DNA from: Metallosphaera yellowstonensis MK1
Lineage (GTDB): Archaea; Thermoproteota; Thermoprotei_A; Sulfolobales; Sulfolobaceae
DNA length: 64,000 bases
Assembly: GCF_000243315.1 (NCBI RefSeq)
Contig: NZ_JH597761.1
Location: forward strand, 227,237-291,236
Reading direction: 5' to 3'
In this document: one piece after another, positions 19,177 to 28,604 of the stretch
Layout: each line of letters opens with the position of its first letter
Position numbering within the stretch: position 1 is the first letter of the stretch
Notes under the pieces: model-generated
Told to the model about the DNA's origin: nothing
Database searches by the model: none
The model's input: only the letters and a program-made list of their open reading frames with translations
Position numbers and translations under genes: made by a program

Positions 19177-19941
19177 ATGGAAAGCAAAAAGTTACTATTA
19201 ATAGGCATAATAGTTGCAGTTGTGGTTGCGAGTGTAGTAGGATATGCTTACTATTATAATTACTATCTACCTGTCCAAAATTCTTTAACATACTATAACC
19301 AACAATTACAGTACATGGGATATTATTCACAAGGAAATTACGGAATGATGGGTAGAGGAATGATGGGAGGTGAAGGAATGTACCACATGATGGGATATTA
19401 TGGAGGTTATGCTACCTTATATGAGAATACTATTCCAATAAGCGAGGCAATATCCATGATGAGAAATATACCATCTTACGTTAAAGTGTTTCCCAATAAC
19501 AACACTTTACTTTTCACCTCTTCAAATATAGTATTAGTAGTTTTGGGAATGGGTCATGAGAGGGCAATAAACTTAACTGGACAACAACCGCCAGCCTATG
19601 CACAGCACGATGTCTTCGTAATTTATGGTTTGATTAACCCAACACTTATTATCCCGAGGGGAGCTACAGTTCAAGTTGTATTCATTAATCCAGATGATGA
19701 TATGTTACATAATATTGCAATTACACCAGTCCCACCACCTTACCCCTATTACCCTATGATGTACATTAGAATGAATACAATAGGAATGACGCCAATGTTA
19801 CCTTATGCGAACTATAATTCTGGACAAGCTTATGAGTTCAGCTTTACAACCACCTTGAGTCAGCCAAGTGTATATTATTACGTTTGCGAATATCCCGGTC
19901 ATGCAGAAATGGGAATGTATGGAGAGATAGTGGTGGCGTAA
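19177..19941 (+). CDS. rusticyanin/sulfocyanin-like blue copper protein, membrane anchored
   Basis: A 254-residue protein. Residues 6-28 form an N-terminal membrane anchor, so the copper domain should face the outside. A Met/Tyr/Gly-rich stretch (residues 55-75, with repeated MMG) follows; such stretches can bind Cu(I). The cupredoxin fold ends with the type 1 copper ligands His178 (MLHNIAIT), Cys237, His242 and Met247 (YVCEYPGHAEMGMYG), the C-x4-H-x4-M spacing of rusticyanin. It should shuttle electrons in an aerobic or denitrifying chain. A TATA-like TTTTTTAACC lies about 28 bases before the ATG. The next gene follows after three bases. Confidence 0.88.
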   Translation: MESKKLLLIGIIVAVVVASVVGYAYYYNYYLPVQNSLTYYNQQLQYMGYYSQGNYGMMGRGMMGGEGMYHMMGYYGGYATLYENTIPISEAISMMRNIPSYVKVFPNNNTLLFTSSNIVLVVLGMGHERAINLTGQQPPAYAQHDVFVIYGLINPTLIIPRGATVQVVFINPDDDMLHNIAITPVPPPYPYYPMMYIRMNTIGMTPMLPYANYNSGQAYEFSFTTTLSQPSVYYYVCEYPGHAEMGMYGEIVVA

Positions 19942-19944
19942 AAG

Positions 19945-20268
19945 ATGGAGAACTATCAAATTTTAGGATTGGTTGGCTCACTACTTTTAATTATTGGAAT
20001 AGCCTTTCCTTTCGCATTTTTCTACCCTAGATATGGAATGATGGGATATGGAGGAATGATGTTTTACGGCTTCATGGAATTTCTAGTTATATCTGCGTTT
20101 GTTTTGGGTATAATCGGTTCGTTAATTTCAGATAAGACAATAGCAGGTGTGTTATTAGTTTTAGCTGCAGTACTTTCAATACCTGCCATGGGATTTATCG
20201 GAATAATATCATTTATCCTATTACTGATTGCTGGAATTCTAGCTTTCACTAGTGGTAAGAAGACTTAA
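19945..20268 (+). CDS. small membrane protein cotranscribed with the copper protein
   Basis: 107 residues with about four hydrophobic segments (residues 7-27, 42-62, 65-82 and 85-102) and a Met/Gly-rich loop RYGMMGYGGMMFYG. That loop echoes the MMG repeats of the copper protein upstream, and the genes are three bases apart. A role in copper delivery or in holding the cupredoxin is plausible but not shown. Family not recognised. Confidence 0.6.
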   Translation: MENYQILGLVGSLLLIIGIAFPFAFFYPRYGMMGYGGMMFYGFMEFLVISAFVLGIIGSLISDKTIAGVLLVLAAVLSIPAMGFIGIISFILLLIAGILAFTSGKKT

Positions 20269-20476
20269 TCAGATATAATATCCAATTCTCTTTTTTATTT
20301 TTACTTACTATAATGTCAATACCCTTCTTAAGTTTCAGTCTTGCAAGTATCCTAGCTGGATCAACTTTGGAAATTACCACTATTATTTCACCCTCTACTA
20401 TCTCATTAATCCTTCTTTCAATTATCTTATGAGAGAAATACTCTAAAACTCTAGTATCAATTATATACCTTGTCAT
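20249..20476 (-). CDS. small basic hypothetical protein
   Basis: 75 residues, rich in Lys, Arg and Ile, with IIVVISKVDPARILARLKLK in the middle; not recognised. A good TATA sequence (TTTTATATCT near 20500) precedes the ATG by about 25 bases, typical of a leaderless gene. Its 3' end overlaps the end of the convergent membrane-protein gene by 20 bases. Confidence 0.45.
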   Translation of the reverse strand: MTRYIIDTRVLEYFSHKIIERRINEIVEGEIIVVISKVDPARILARLKLKKGIDIIVSKNKKENWILYLIKSSYH

Positions 20477-20724
20477 CTCATGGATTGTATGACCTCTTTA
20501 GATATAAAAGGAGGACCTAAAATATAAGGTGGTTAAATAGAGTGAATCGGAAAGTCTAAGAAAATTGTGCCGAGATTTTTGTATATTTAACGTGTCTCTC
20601 ATATGGTCGCTAAAGAGCTCTAGGCGTCCTCAACTCTCTACTTCTAACTGGCATTTTCAAAAAACGTAGTAACCCTAATGTTTTAGCGTACCATTTTTTA
20701 TAATATAAGGTAAAACACTATCCC

Positions 20725-21324
20725 ATGGAACTAGATCTAAGAAGTGTGGAACCAGAATATAGGCACAGACTAGTGTTAGAAAGCTTCGATAAGCTAAAAG
20801 AAGAAGAGGAGTTGACAGTAATAGCTGATCACTATCCATCTCACTTAATACAACTATTATCCGGTCATGTTGAGAAGTATAAGGTTGAGCAAACGGAAAA
20901 TGGTGATTTCGTATTAAGGTTGACAAAAAAGAAGGGAGAAAGTAATAAGGCGATAATTTCACACATTTCCGAGTTTAGAAAAACTGGAGAAGTTTTCACT
21001 CCAATTCCAGTACTTAGAAAAGAAGAGTATGGGGTTATTTTGGTCTTTTTCAAGCCAAGCCAATACATTCCAATACATGCACCAAATTCAGATTTAATAT
21101 TTTATGTACTGCAAGGACAGGGAAAAGTTACCATTGGCAATAAGGAATATGAAGTACGTGATGGATCAATCGTAATAGTACCTAAAGGAGTTAAGAGAGG
21201 AGTTAAGGCTGACACTTATATGGAGGCTTTACACATAGTTGTACCAAGCCCTTCACCAGAAGATCACGAGAAAGTAATGGGAGCAGCCAAAAAGGGTATT
21301 GCAGAGGTTAATCTAAAACACTAG
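20725..21324 (+). CDS. DUF2249-cupin fusion protein
   Basis: 199 residues in two domains. Residues 1-75 (MELDLRSVEPEYRHRLVLES, later ADHYPSHLIQLL) are a DUF2249 domain. Residues 100-185 are a cupin barrel (YIPIHAPNSDLIFYVLQGQG and DGSIVIVPKGVKRGV). DUF2249 proteins occur beside nitrite and NO metabolism and hemerythrin genes in many genomes. The first cupin motif has only one clear His, so metal binding is uncertain. TATA-like TTTTATAATATAAG lies about 25-30 bases upstream. Confidence 0.8.
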   Translation: MELDLRSVEPEYRHRLVLESFDKLKEEEELTVIADHYPSHLIQLLSGHVEKYKVEQTENGDFVLRLTKKKGESNKAIISHISEFRKTGEVFTPIPVLRKEEYGVILVFFKPSQYIPIHAPNSDLIFYVLQGQGKVTIGNKEYEVRDGSIVIVPKGVKRGVKADTYMEALHIVVPSPSPEDHEKVMGAAKKGIAEVNLKH

Positions 21325-21375
21325 ACAAACAACCTTCTCTCTTTTATATACTTTAATTTCCTATTTTTTAATAAG

Positions 21376-22566
21376 ATGATAACTCTCGTTGGAAAGATAT
21401 TCGACGGAGAAAGAATTATTGAACAAGGCACAGTAATTGTAGAAAATAATAAGATTGAAAGAATCGTAGAAGGAATCGAGATTCCTCAAGGAAGTAAGAT
21501 TATTCATGGCAATTTCATAATGCCAGGGTTAGTCGATTCCCATTTGCATTTCTTCGGAGTTGAAGAGGATAACGTTCTCTCTTGGAATATGGTTAACGAA
21601 ATTGACGCTGCAATAAGGAGTACTAGGGACATGGAAAGACTATTACGTTCAGGATTTACCCTAGTTAGGGATTTGGGAAGTAAGGTCGCAGTTAGGTTAG
21701 ATTACCTTCAGAGAAGAGGGGAAATATTAGGACCAACTGTGATCGCCTCTGGATACTCTTTAGCGATTACTGGCGGTAACGATGATCCTAAAGATTTACC
21801 AATAGACATTGCACAAAGACTTTCATACTCATTCTACTGTGATTCCCCTTATGAGTGCAGAAAGGTTGTAAGAATGGCAGTAAGGCAAGGTGCTAGGGTA
21901 ATAAAAGTTTACGCCTCTGGAGCATTTTCTCAAGGTGGAAAAATCTTACCGGGGTTAGCATTGGATGAGCTTAAGGCCATAGTTGACGAATCACATAGGT
22001 TTAGTTTGAAAGTGGCGTCTCACGCTTACGGAAAAGATGCAATCATGAACTCAATTTTAGCTGGTGTGGATACAATAGAACATGGCTTAGGATTGGATGA
22101 TGAAACTGCGAGCATGATTAAGGAAAGGGGAATTTGTTACATTCCGACGTTAGCTACTTATGAAATTCCATTTGAGGTAAGAGATCCTGAAGCTAAGGTT
22201 TACAGAGAAGAGTTAGTTAAGAGACATTTCAGCGAGGATATGAGTATCGCCGTTTCCCATAAATTGAAAATAGCCACTGGCACGGATTACGTGGGATCTA
22301 AGAGGAGACCTCATGGACGGAACTACAGAGAAGCTGTGTTGCTATCTAAATATATGAGCAATTTAGAGGTATTAAGGGCATCAACTTCAATAGCTTCCGA
22401 ATGCCTTGACGTTAAGGCCGGTTATATAAGAGAAGGGCATAGGGCTGACTTAATAGTATTAAAGGATGATCCCACTAAGGATATTGAGAACTTAAAGCCC
22501 ACTAACGTTTCATACGTTATTAAGGATGGCAGATTATATACTGGTTATGGATTGTATCAAGAATAA
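21376..22566 (+). CDS. amidohydrolase (imidazolonepropionase/prolidase-like)
   Basis: A 396-residue metal-dependent amidohydrolase. Ligands seen: His56-x-His58 (VDSHLHFF), the carboxylated Lys in ARVIKVYASG, His in KVASHAYGKDA and TIEHGLGLD, and Asp in IATGTDYVGS. A beta-sandwich is formed by the first and last 50 residues. This subgroup hydrolyses cyclic amides or Xaa-Pro dipeptides. The exact substrate cannot be read from the sequence. It starts about 50 bases after the cupin gene and may be cotranscribed. Confidence 0.85.
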   Translation: MITLVGKIFDGERIIEQGTVIVENNKIERIVEGIEIPQGSKIIHGNFIMPGLVDSHLHFFGVEEDNVLSWNMVNEIDAAIRSTRDMERLLRSGFTLVRDLGSKVAVRLDYLQRRGEILGPTVIASGYSLAITGGNDDPKDLPIDIAQRLSYSFYCDSPYECRKVVRMAVRQGARVIKVYASGAFSQGGKILPGLALDELKAIVDESHRFSLKVASHAYGKDAIMNSILAGVDTIEHGLGLDDETASMIKERGICYIPTLATYEIPFEVRDPEAKVYREELVKRHFSEDMSIAVSHKLKIATGTDYVGSKRRPHGRNYREAVLLSKYMSNLEVLRASTSIASECLDVKAGYIREGHRADLIVLKDDPTKDIENLKPTNVSYVIKDGRLYTGYGLYQE

Positions 22567-23290
22567 CTAATCTTTTCTAACCGCTTCTATAACGGTTAAT
22601 TTGGAGGCCTTCCATGCAGGATATATACCAGCTATAATACTCGTCACTAAGGCTATCACAATTGAGATTCCAACGTCAGACATTGAGAAAAGTGGACGTA
22701 TGACTATAAGTAAATTTGAACCATTGCTTGAACCTGCATTAAATGGTATACCATTTATGTCTAATAAATATGTACCCACAAAAGTTAATGTTAGTCCTAC
22801 TATTCCTCCGATTACTCCTATAATAAGTGCCTCTAATAAGAAGGCTAATAAGATTTGTCTAGTTGTTAGCCCTTAGGGTTTTCATTATTCCAATTTCCCT
22901 AGTTCTCTGATAAACTCTAGCTAAGGTTATCCCCATTATTCCAACGGCACCAACGAATAGTGATATAGATCCTATTAATATTACTAGAAACGAGAAGCTC
23001 GTTATTATAACTTGAACAGATGATACTGCTTGCTGTATTGTAGTTACCGTTAAGGAGTTTCCGTAAATGTAGCTTAATAGAGTGGTGATCGTGTTAATTT
23101 CACTTATACTACCAGCTTGCAATACTACTAGAAAATAGCCCGGAGGATTTATCAGCGCCCTGGCCTCACTTAATGAATGAAAATGGCATCTGAGGTATCA
23201 CCTATGACAATGGATTGGGTTGATTGTAATACACCATATACTGTTAAGGGAGCCGTATTTCCATTAAGAGGAAATTCTATGTTTTAATTG
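22567..23290 (-). pseudogene. FtsX/MacB-type ABC transporter permease, broken
   Basis: The C-terminus (IIAGIYPAWKASKLTVIEAV) and the segment GIMGITLARVYQRTREIGIM are hallmarks of MacB-like permeases. Between them the frame changes: TLRANN stops near 22860, while the other frame reads LTTRQILLAFLLEALIIGVI. One inserted base explains this. Further upstream, the periplasmic-domain piece PLTVYGVLQSTQSIVIGDTS near 23280-23200 is in yet another frame. The ATPase partner is absent. A dead gene. Confidence 0.75.
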
Positions 23291-23391
23291 GAGATAACAT
23301 AGAGATTGGCTTCTATTATAACCTTTATTTACCCGATGGAAAGAGAAATGGTATAGTAGAGATGATACCTTACTACAAGCAGTATAAATAA
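23286..23391 (+). pseudogene. 3' tail of an unknown gene
   Basis: A short open stretch IGDNIEIGFYYNLYLPDGKR ends in PYYKQYK and a stop at 23391, with nothing convincing upstream. It reads like a C-terminal remnant left when the permease pseudogene was joined here. Confidence 0.3.
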
Positions 23392-23418
23392 TAAGGCGTA
23401 AACGTTGATGATAATAAT

Positions 23419-23859
23419 ATGATATCACTTATTTTAACATTAGATCATAGGAGACTTGAGGGTTTGGTAGAGGATTTTTTAGCAAATCCTAGTCTTTCTC
23501 TTTATACCATGATGTGGAAAGCGTATACTAATCATATTTATTGGGAAGAGGAAATTCTATTTAAAAAGATTACAGATACTTCTTTTCTTGCCATCATAAG
23601 AAGCTTGGAGATAGAGCATGGAAGCATGTGGATCTTATTAAAACAAACAGAGGAGTTATTGAAATCTAATGAGATTGAAGGAGCGAAAGATAAAATAAGG
23701 GAGTTTATGAGAGTACTTTTAGAACACGATGGTGCTGAAGAGGGAAGTGTGTATCAGTTTCTTGAATCATTATCCGATGAGGAACAAGCTAAGTTAGTCT
23801 TGGAAGATATAGAGTTAGCGGAACCACCTAGTGATTGGAAATGTCACGCAATCACCTAA
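23419..23859 (+). CDS. hemerythrin-like protein
   Basis: 146 residues, a four-helix HHE-type protein. Likely di-iron ligands: LDHRRLE, NHIYWEEEILF, EIEHGSMW and LEHDGAEEGSVY. Unlike the copy at 18609 it is complete, with the N-terminal DH helix. It probably binds O2 or NO. The start ATG lies 27 bases after the preceding stub and directly upstream of an NnrS-like stub, which again places it in a nitrogen-oxide context. Confidence 0.75.
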   Translation: MISLILTLDHRRLEGLVEDFLANPSLSLYTMMWKAYTNHIYWEEEILFKKITDTSFLAIIRSLEIEHGSMWILLKQTEELLKSNEIEGAKDKIREFMRVLLEHDGAEEGSVYQFLESLSDEEQAKLVLEDIELAEPPSDWKCHAIT

Positions 23860-23906
23860 TGGCTTAGGTGTTTCGTATAAATCCTTAGTCTAAAAGCAAG
23901 AAACGT

Positions 23907-24041
23907 GTGAGATTACCACTTTTATTGATGATTACGGGAATATTACTGCTTTTACTTGGAGGAGTACCTGCAGTATTTGAGTTCATGAGCATGCAAGGGT
24001 TCTTCGTAGACCCCACGGAGTCATTATTCCCGGCTCACTGA
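23907..24041 (+). pseudogene. stump of a second NnrS-like membrane protein gene
   Basis: From a GTG the frame reads LLLMITGILLLLLGGVPAVF and then EFMSMQGFFVDPTESLFPAH. It is nearly the same as the first 44 residues of the protein at 38354 (LFLMIIGILLLLLGGIPAVF). It then meets TGA where the relative has Trp (SHWF), and homology fades. So a paralogue once stood next to the hemerythrin gene. Confidence 0.75.
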
Positions 24042-24732
24042 GTTTAAATGATACAACTTTAAGGAAATTTTAACCAAATTTCAAATGAACGAAATTGTTG
24101 TCCACACTCTGAACATGTGCCTGCTTTGTGGATTAGTTGAATTTTCTTAGATCTTAAGCTAGGAGAAGTAAAATAAATTCTAAATCTTATGTTGAGTTAA
24201 AATTTAGCTATACGTTCCTATTGAGAAAAACTGAAGAATTCCACAAAGCAACATGTGCCAAAATTGTTATAAGTTATTGTTTTTGCCATTTAAATTTACT
24301 AGTATTCATTATTTATAAAATCCCATATTCTGCTTTAAATCATCATTTAATTAATCTCATTTTGAACAACAATTTCATTCGTTTTATCGGAAATATAAAT
24401 GAATATAAAATAAAATCTTTAATGAAGGTCTCCTAAAATGACTATTAGTTTCTCATAAATATCATCGCTAATAATTTTACGCTCTTTTACCGTGTATGCA
24501 TAACTTACTATATACTATATATTTTCTAAATTTTCTATTGAAAGATATTTCTATCAGTTTTATCTTATATTTTACGAGCAGGCATTCACACACTATTTTC
24601 CTTCTATGCTTGTAGAAGGCGTATCTGAATAGCTGTTCGAATAAATTACGTCTCTTATGACTACTATTGAGATAATAAAGGAATAGGGAAAGAAACAGAA
24701 AAGTTTTAAATGAGTTTTATTTCTGTATTATT
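24042..24732. other. AT-rich stretch without a convincing gene
   Basis: About 690 bp, strongly AT-rich. A 71-codon frame at 24221-24436 has no recognisable feature and poor codon structure. At its end, TTTTAAAT near 24703 is a likely TATA box for the RelE gene at 24733. Confidence 0.5.
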
Positions 24733-25041
24733 GTGGTTTGTAAAGAATGGAAAATAAGGTTTAAGATGAGGAAAGCTGTAACTTTCGAAGAATTTGTAGA
24801 CTATATATCTAACGAATTTTCTAACATAAAAATTTTGAATAACATAAGGGAGAAGCTTAAATTGCTCAGAAATGACCCTTTCAAATACTCTAGGGAGAAG
24901 TTAGGTAAGGATAAATACGGTAATCCAATGTTCTCTATAAAAGTTACGGGAGATATAAGAATACTTTATAGCGTTGATCCAAAAAATTGTGTAGTTTTCA
25001 TTTGGGAGGTTGGGTCTCATAAGAAGGTTTACGGGCGTTAG
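24733..25041 (+). CDS. RelE/ParE-family toxin
   Basis: 102 residues. The C-terminal half has FSIKVTGDIRILYSVDPKNC and VVFIWEVGSHKKVYG, the RelE/YafQ fold signature with Arg and a C-terminal aromatic or basic residue. RelE toxins cut mRNA on the ribosome. The GTG at 24733 fits the TATA about 25 bases upstream. No antitoxin lies upstream on the same strand. A small acidic frame overlaps it from the other strand. Confidence 0.75.
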   Translation: MVCKEWKIRFKMRKAVTFEEFVDYISNEFSNIKILNNIREKLKLLRNDPFKYSREKLGKDKYGNPMFSIKVTGDIRILYSVDPKNCVVFIWEVGSHKKVYGR

Positions 25042-25147
25042 CTTTCTCCTTAACTTTCTTTATTACTTCATCAAATAATTTATCTATATCCTCATCATTC
25101 TCTAACTCAAGGAATCTTTCTCCATCTTCATCTTCAACAATTCTCAT
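24998..25147 (-). CDS. small acidic protein convergent with relE (possible antitoxin)
   Basis: A 49-codon frame, MRIVEDEDGERFLELENDED followed by IDKLFDEVIKKVKEK. It is very acidic and then helical, as expected for a toxin-neutralising peptide. It overlaps the last 44 bases of relE on the opposite strand. A TATATATATA tract lies just upstream. No family recognised; the antitoxin idea rests on charge, size and position. Confidence 0.4.
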   Translation of the reverse strand: MRIVEDEDGERFLELENDEDIDKLFDEVIKKVKEKANARKPSYETQPPK

Positions 25148-25199
25148 ATATATATAAACTACTCACAGGTGTTATTAAAGGAATGTGTTATAGTCTTTT

Positions 25200-26270
25200 T
25201 CATAATAGTTGCAACAGGCTTTTAACTTCTCTCAATACAAAATATAGAAAAACATTGAGAAAAGCTTGTATTATTGTGAAATAAAACTTGATAAAACTTG
25301 TTAACAGATAATAAATCAAATATGAGAAAAATTTTCCCATACTTATACCTTCCTCAAGATCCCCAAGCACGTCACGAAACTTATTAATCCAATACCTAGT
25401 ATAATTACCCTTAGAAACCAAATAATAGAACTCATCCTCAATTCTAGAGCATAACACGAGTAATAATAAGTATTAACCCAACGCTTCAAATCCTTCCAAA
25501 CCAACTCAATTGGGTTTAAATCCGGAGAATAGGGAGGCAAGAAAAGCAAAGTAATGTTAAGCCTAGAAGCAGTAGCGAAAACGTAAGAAGACTTGTGAAA
25601 CTTAGCATTATCAAGAATCAACACGACATTACCAGAATTCCTAACCCTAAGCAAGTAAAGAAAATTAACGAAAACCCTAGAATCAACATTGGAATAAATT
25701 AGCATAAAACAAGGCTTACCATCAAACAAGGGAATACAAGCTAGAATATTAACCTTAACACTTGGATAATCAACCCTAACAACATACAAACCCAACCTCC
25801 TAACCCTAGACGGATCATGACTAATACCAGACTCGTCCATGAAAAACACTTTTACGCCCTTCTTAATAACGCCCTTCAACCTCTCCCTAAGTATATTGTC
25901 GGCATCTATTGGTCTCTTCTTGTCGATCTTGTAGGGTTTTATGAAGGGAATTTTCAGTCTTTTTCTCGCTATTCTCCAAGCTGTTACGTAGCTTATTTTT
26001 ACGTTGAACTTCTCCTCTATGTAGGCCTTTGCTTCCCATATGGTTTTTCCTTGTATTTCTTCTACCTTTATTTCCCTCTCGTTTACCTTCTTTTTTCTTC
26101 CTTTTCTTTCCTTGTGGAATAGGCATTTTTCTCCCTCTCTCTGGAATTCGTTAATCCATCGAATGCCCTATTTGTCACGAAAAAGGAAAAGATTAGAACC
26201 CATGTTAACGCATATGGGCTTGCAACACCTAATTAACAACCCAATAAGGACTGAGATTGCACAGTAAGAT
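25200..26270 (-). mobile_element. degraded IS630-family element
   Basis: The minus strand encodes an IS630/Tc1-type transposase. The part with MDESGI, LILDNAKFHKSSYVF and LPPYSPDLNPIELVWKDLKR (25879-25343) carries the DDE residues. Upstream the same frame continues through KTIWEAKAYIEEKFNV and WINEFQREGEKCLFHK to an in-frame TAG near 26170. A frameshift near 25450 moves the C-terminus into the frame with EDEFYYLVSKGNY. At least two lesions make it inactive. I could not fix the terminal repeats. Confidence 0.8.
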
Positions 26271-26346
26271 GGGTAATGTACTTTAAAATTATTGCACCTA
26301 ATCTATTAGTCTCCCTATTTTTATTTTAGAGAGGATAAGTACTCAT

Positions 26347-26691
26347 ATGATAAAAGTTAAGAGAGTTTACGATCCTTTAGAAAAGGATGATGGGATTAGG
26401 ATTTTAGTAGACAGATTATGGCCTAGAGGTGTTAAGAAGGATCAAGTAGACGTTTGGCTTAAGGATATAGCACCTAGTGATGAACTAAGGAAATGGTATA
26501 ATCACGATCCTAACAAATGGGAGGAGTTTAAGAGGAAGTACTTTGAGGAACTCAGTAGAAATCCTAAGGTTGAAATACTCTTACAGTTAATTAAAAAGGG
26601 GAATAATGTAACCTTACTTTATGCCTCAAAATCTCCGTATAATAATGCGTTGGCATTAAAAGAGTATTTAGAGAAGGTATTAAAGGTTTGA
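26347..26691 (+). CDS. DUF488 family protein (YeaO-like)
   Basis: 114 residues. [20 protein letters not shown] followed by PRG, then [20 protein letters not shown] and [16 protein letters not shown], define the YeaO-type DUF488 family, whose function is not established. It lies 17 bases before the HTH_10 regulator gene and shares its strand, so they are probably one transcript. Confidence 0.88.
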   Translation: MIKVKRVYDPLEKDDGIRILVDRLWPRGVKKDQVDVWLKDIAPSDELRKWYNHDPNKWEEFKRKYFEELSRNPKVEILLQLIKKGNNVTLLYASKSPYNNALALKEYLEKVLKV

Positions 26692-26708
26692 ACACTATTT
26701 TATAGATC

Positions 26709-27320
26709 ATGTATAGATCTACCTTTGAAGTAACATTACTAATAGAGGATCACCCTTGTGAAGTAATGAAAATAATATCATTAACGGGACTTAAAGCAAG
26801 TGTGGAAAACGTTAAGTTAGGAGAACAAACTACGGACCATATAGTTAGCTTCGAAAAGGAGATAGAGAAGAGTGAAGTTCTAAAATTAAAGTCAAATAGC
26901 GTTAAAGTGTTAAAACTCAGTGAAACTAAAGTATGGGTGAGAACTAATGGATGTGCGGTATGCAGGATACTTTATACTTCTGATGTAGTTGCAGAGAAAA
27001 TTAAAGTACTAAAAGAGAGGACTTTACTTTATACTCTACTTGTACCTAATAGCTCATCGTTTAATGAATTTTTAACCAAATTATCGAAAGAAGGAGTGAA
27101 AGTAACAGTTTTAAACGTCTCAGAGATATCTAGCGCGGAACTTACTGAGAGGCAGATGGAAATACTACAATTAGCCTATAAGTTAGGTTATTTTAATGAT
27201 GATAGGGGTATTACATTATCTCAGCTAGCAGATAAATTGGGAATAAGTACGCCAACTCTGGAAGAGATATTAAGGAGAGCTCTCAGAAAAGTTGTTAAGT
27301 ATTATTTGGATAAGCATTAA
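26709..27320 (+). CDS. HTH_10 (bacterio-opsin activator-type) regulator with three cysteines
   Basis: 203 residues. Residues 145-200 are an HTH_10 domain ([20 protein letters not shown], then [20 protein letters not shown]). The N-terminal sensor part contains Cys17 (EDHPCEV) and Cys82-x2-Cys85 (NGCAVCRIL). Haloarchaeal NarO, which activates nitrate-reductase genes, is also an HTH_10 protein with a cysteine cluster before the helix-turn-helix. This gene is the last one before the nar operon, with only an IS256-like copy in between. A redox- or NO-responsive control of nar is therefore a reasonable inference, not shown by the sequence. Confidence 0.78.
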   Translation: MYRSTFEVTLLIEDHPCEVMKIISLTGLKASVENVKLGEQTTDHIVSFEKEIEKSEVLKLKSNSVKVLKLSETKVWVRTNGCAVCRILYTSDVVAEKIKVLKERTLLYTLLVPNSSSFNEFLTKLSKEGVKVTVLNVSEISSAELTERQMEILQLAYKLGYFNDDRGITLSQLADKLGISTPTLEEILRRALRKVVKYYLDKH

Positions 27321-27400
27321 TATAATTGAAATTATAATATTAACTTAAAAAATTAAATTCATATAATACTATACGTATTAAAAATCCTTTTTAATATAAC

Positions 27401-28548
27401 GGGCGATTCAGGGCTCCTTTGCCAATTGTAATATCTCTGTTGATTTGGACTTATTCAATTGAGAAATTACTGAATATATTTGATCATTTCACGAAGAAAT
27501 AAGGGATCCTGTAATATTATTACAATGATGAGATAACAGGTCGAGAGGTTGTAGTTGATTGCTAAGGCCCAGGCGATCCGGTCCTCCAGGGGGAGTGGCA
27601 CTTGCCGAACTCTCCGGGAGGGAGTTGAAGGGCTGGTCGGGTCGTTGGACCTGAGGAGGGGCCAGAGCTCCCTGGGGGCAAGGAGGTAGGAGAGGAGGGG
27701 AGAGACCCGGGTGGGGACGGCGAGGGAGAGGAGGAGGTCCAGCGCGTCCCTCACCCTCCTGCTTCGTTTGAGGTGGACCGGGCAGGTCTGCCTCGCGACC
27801 TGGATCCCGGAGCGGGAGATGGCCTCGTCCAGGGCCTTCACCCCGTCAGCTACGACGAGAGTGAGGTTGTACCTCCATAGCCTCACCGGGAGGTCCCAGT
27901 AGCTCACGACGTCCTCTCCCCAGGTCAGGACCACAGCACTGCCCTCACACCGTCCTCCGTGAGTCCCAACGCGATCGGGAGCACCCCCTTCCTTCCTCCC
28001 CTCAACTTCACGTACTTCCCGTCCACGACCACGTACTTGAAGTCCCCCCTCACCTCCAGCTCCTGGGTCCAGAGCTTGGCGTTCAACTTCCCTCCCAACA
28101 CGGAGTAGAGCAGGAGGAGGGCCCTGAGCACCAGCCTCTCCTCCCTGAGCAACTCCTCCACTCCAGTCCTCACCCTCTCCCCTGTACAGCACGGGCAACC
28201 TCACCGTGACCCACTCCAGCCCGTACACGACCCCCAGGAGGGAGACCCTGAACCCCCTCAGGAACCTGTACCTGGCGTAACCCCTCCTCCTCACCTCCTT
28301 CCCCCTGACGTACCTGGGGGAGGTCCTCCTCTCCTCCAGGGCCCTCCTCTCGATCTCAGCCGTTTCATTTAATAGCGCGTCCTCCTCAACTACCTCGGGG
28401 ACGAGCGTGGTCATCACGTGATTGGATGAGCATCTCATGGTATGACCTAGCGCTCGTCCCCTTTTTAGTGTTACTGATGAAGGATCAATTAAGTCACTTT
28501 CATTCTATAGAAACAAACAGAAATCGCAAAGGAGCCCTGAATTGTCCC
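27401..28548 (-). mobile_element. IS256-like element, most complete copy
   Basis: 1148 bp between GGGCGATTCAGGGCTCC and GGAGCCCTGAATTGTCCC. The minus-strand transposase begins at 28438 (MRCSSNHVMTTLVPEVVEED) with the mutator family N-terminus. Small frameshifts in the middle separate it from LRVGREVERQ-type shadow frames, while the true frame reappears with KYVVVDGKYVKLRGGRKG (28173-27925) and VVADGVKALDEAISRS. So even this copy is probably inactive. It splits the regulator gene from the nar operon. Confidence 0.85.
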
Positions 28549-28564
28549 TAATGGATTAGGTTCA

Positions 28565-28604
28565 ATATTTTTAAATAAAGTAAACTAACTACTCTTGATG
28601 TGCG
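28565..28604 (+). promoter_or_regulatory. nar operon promoter
   Basis: TATTTTTAAATAAAG at 28567-28581 is a TATA box about 30 bases before the narK ATG at 28605. It lies outside the IS right end (28548), so the operon does not depend on the transposon for its promoter. Confidence 0.55.

Noticed and set aside
24221-24436. 71-codon frame in the AT-rich spacer
   Set aside because: No promoter, no start signal and no protein-like pattern.
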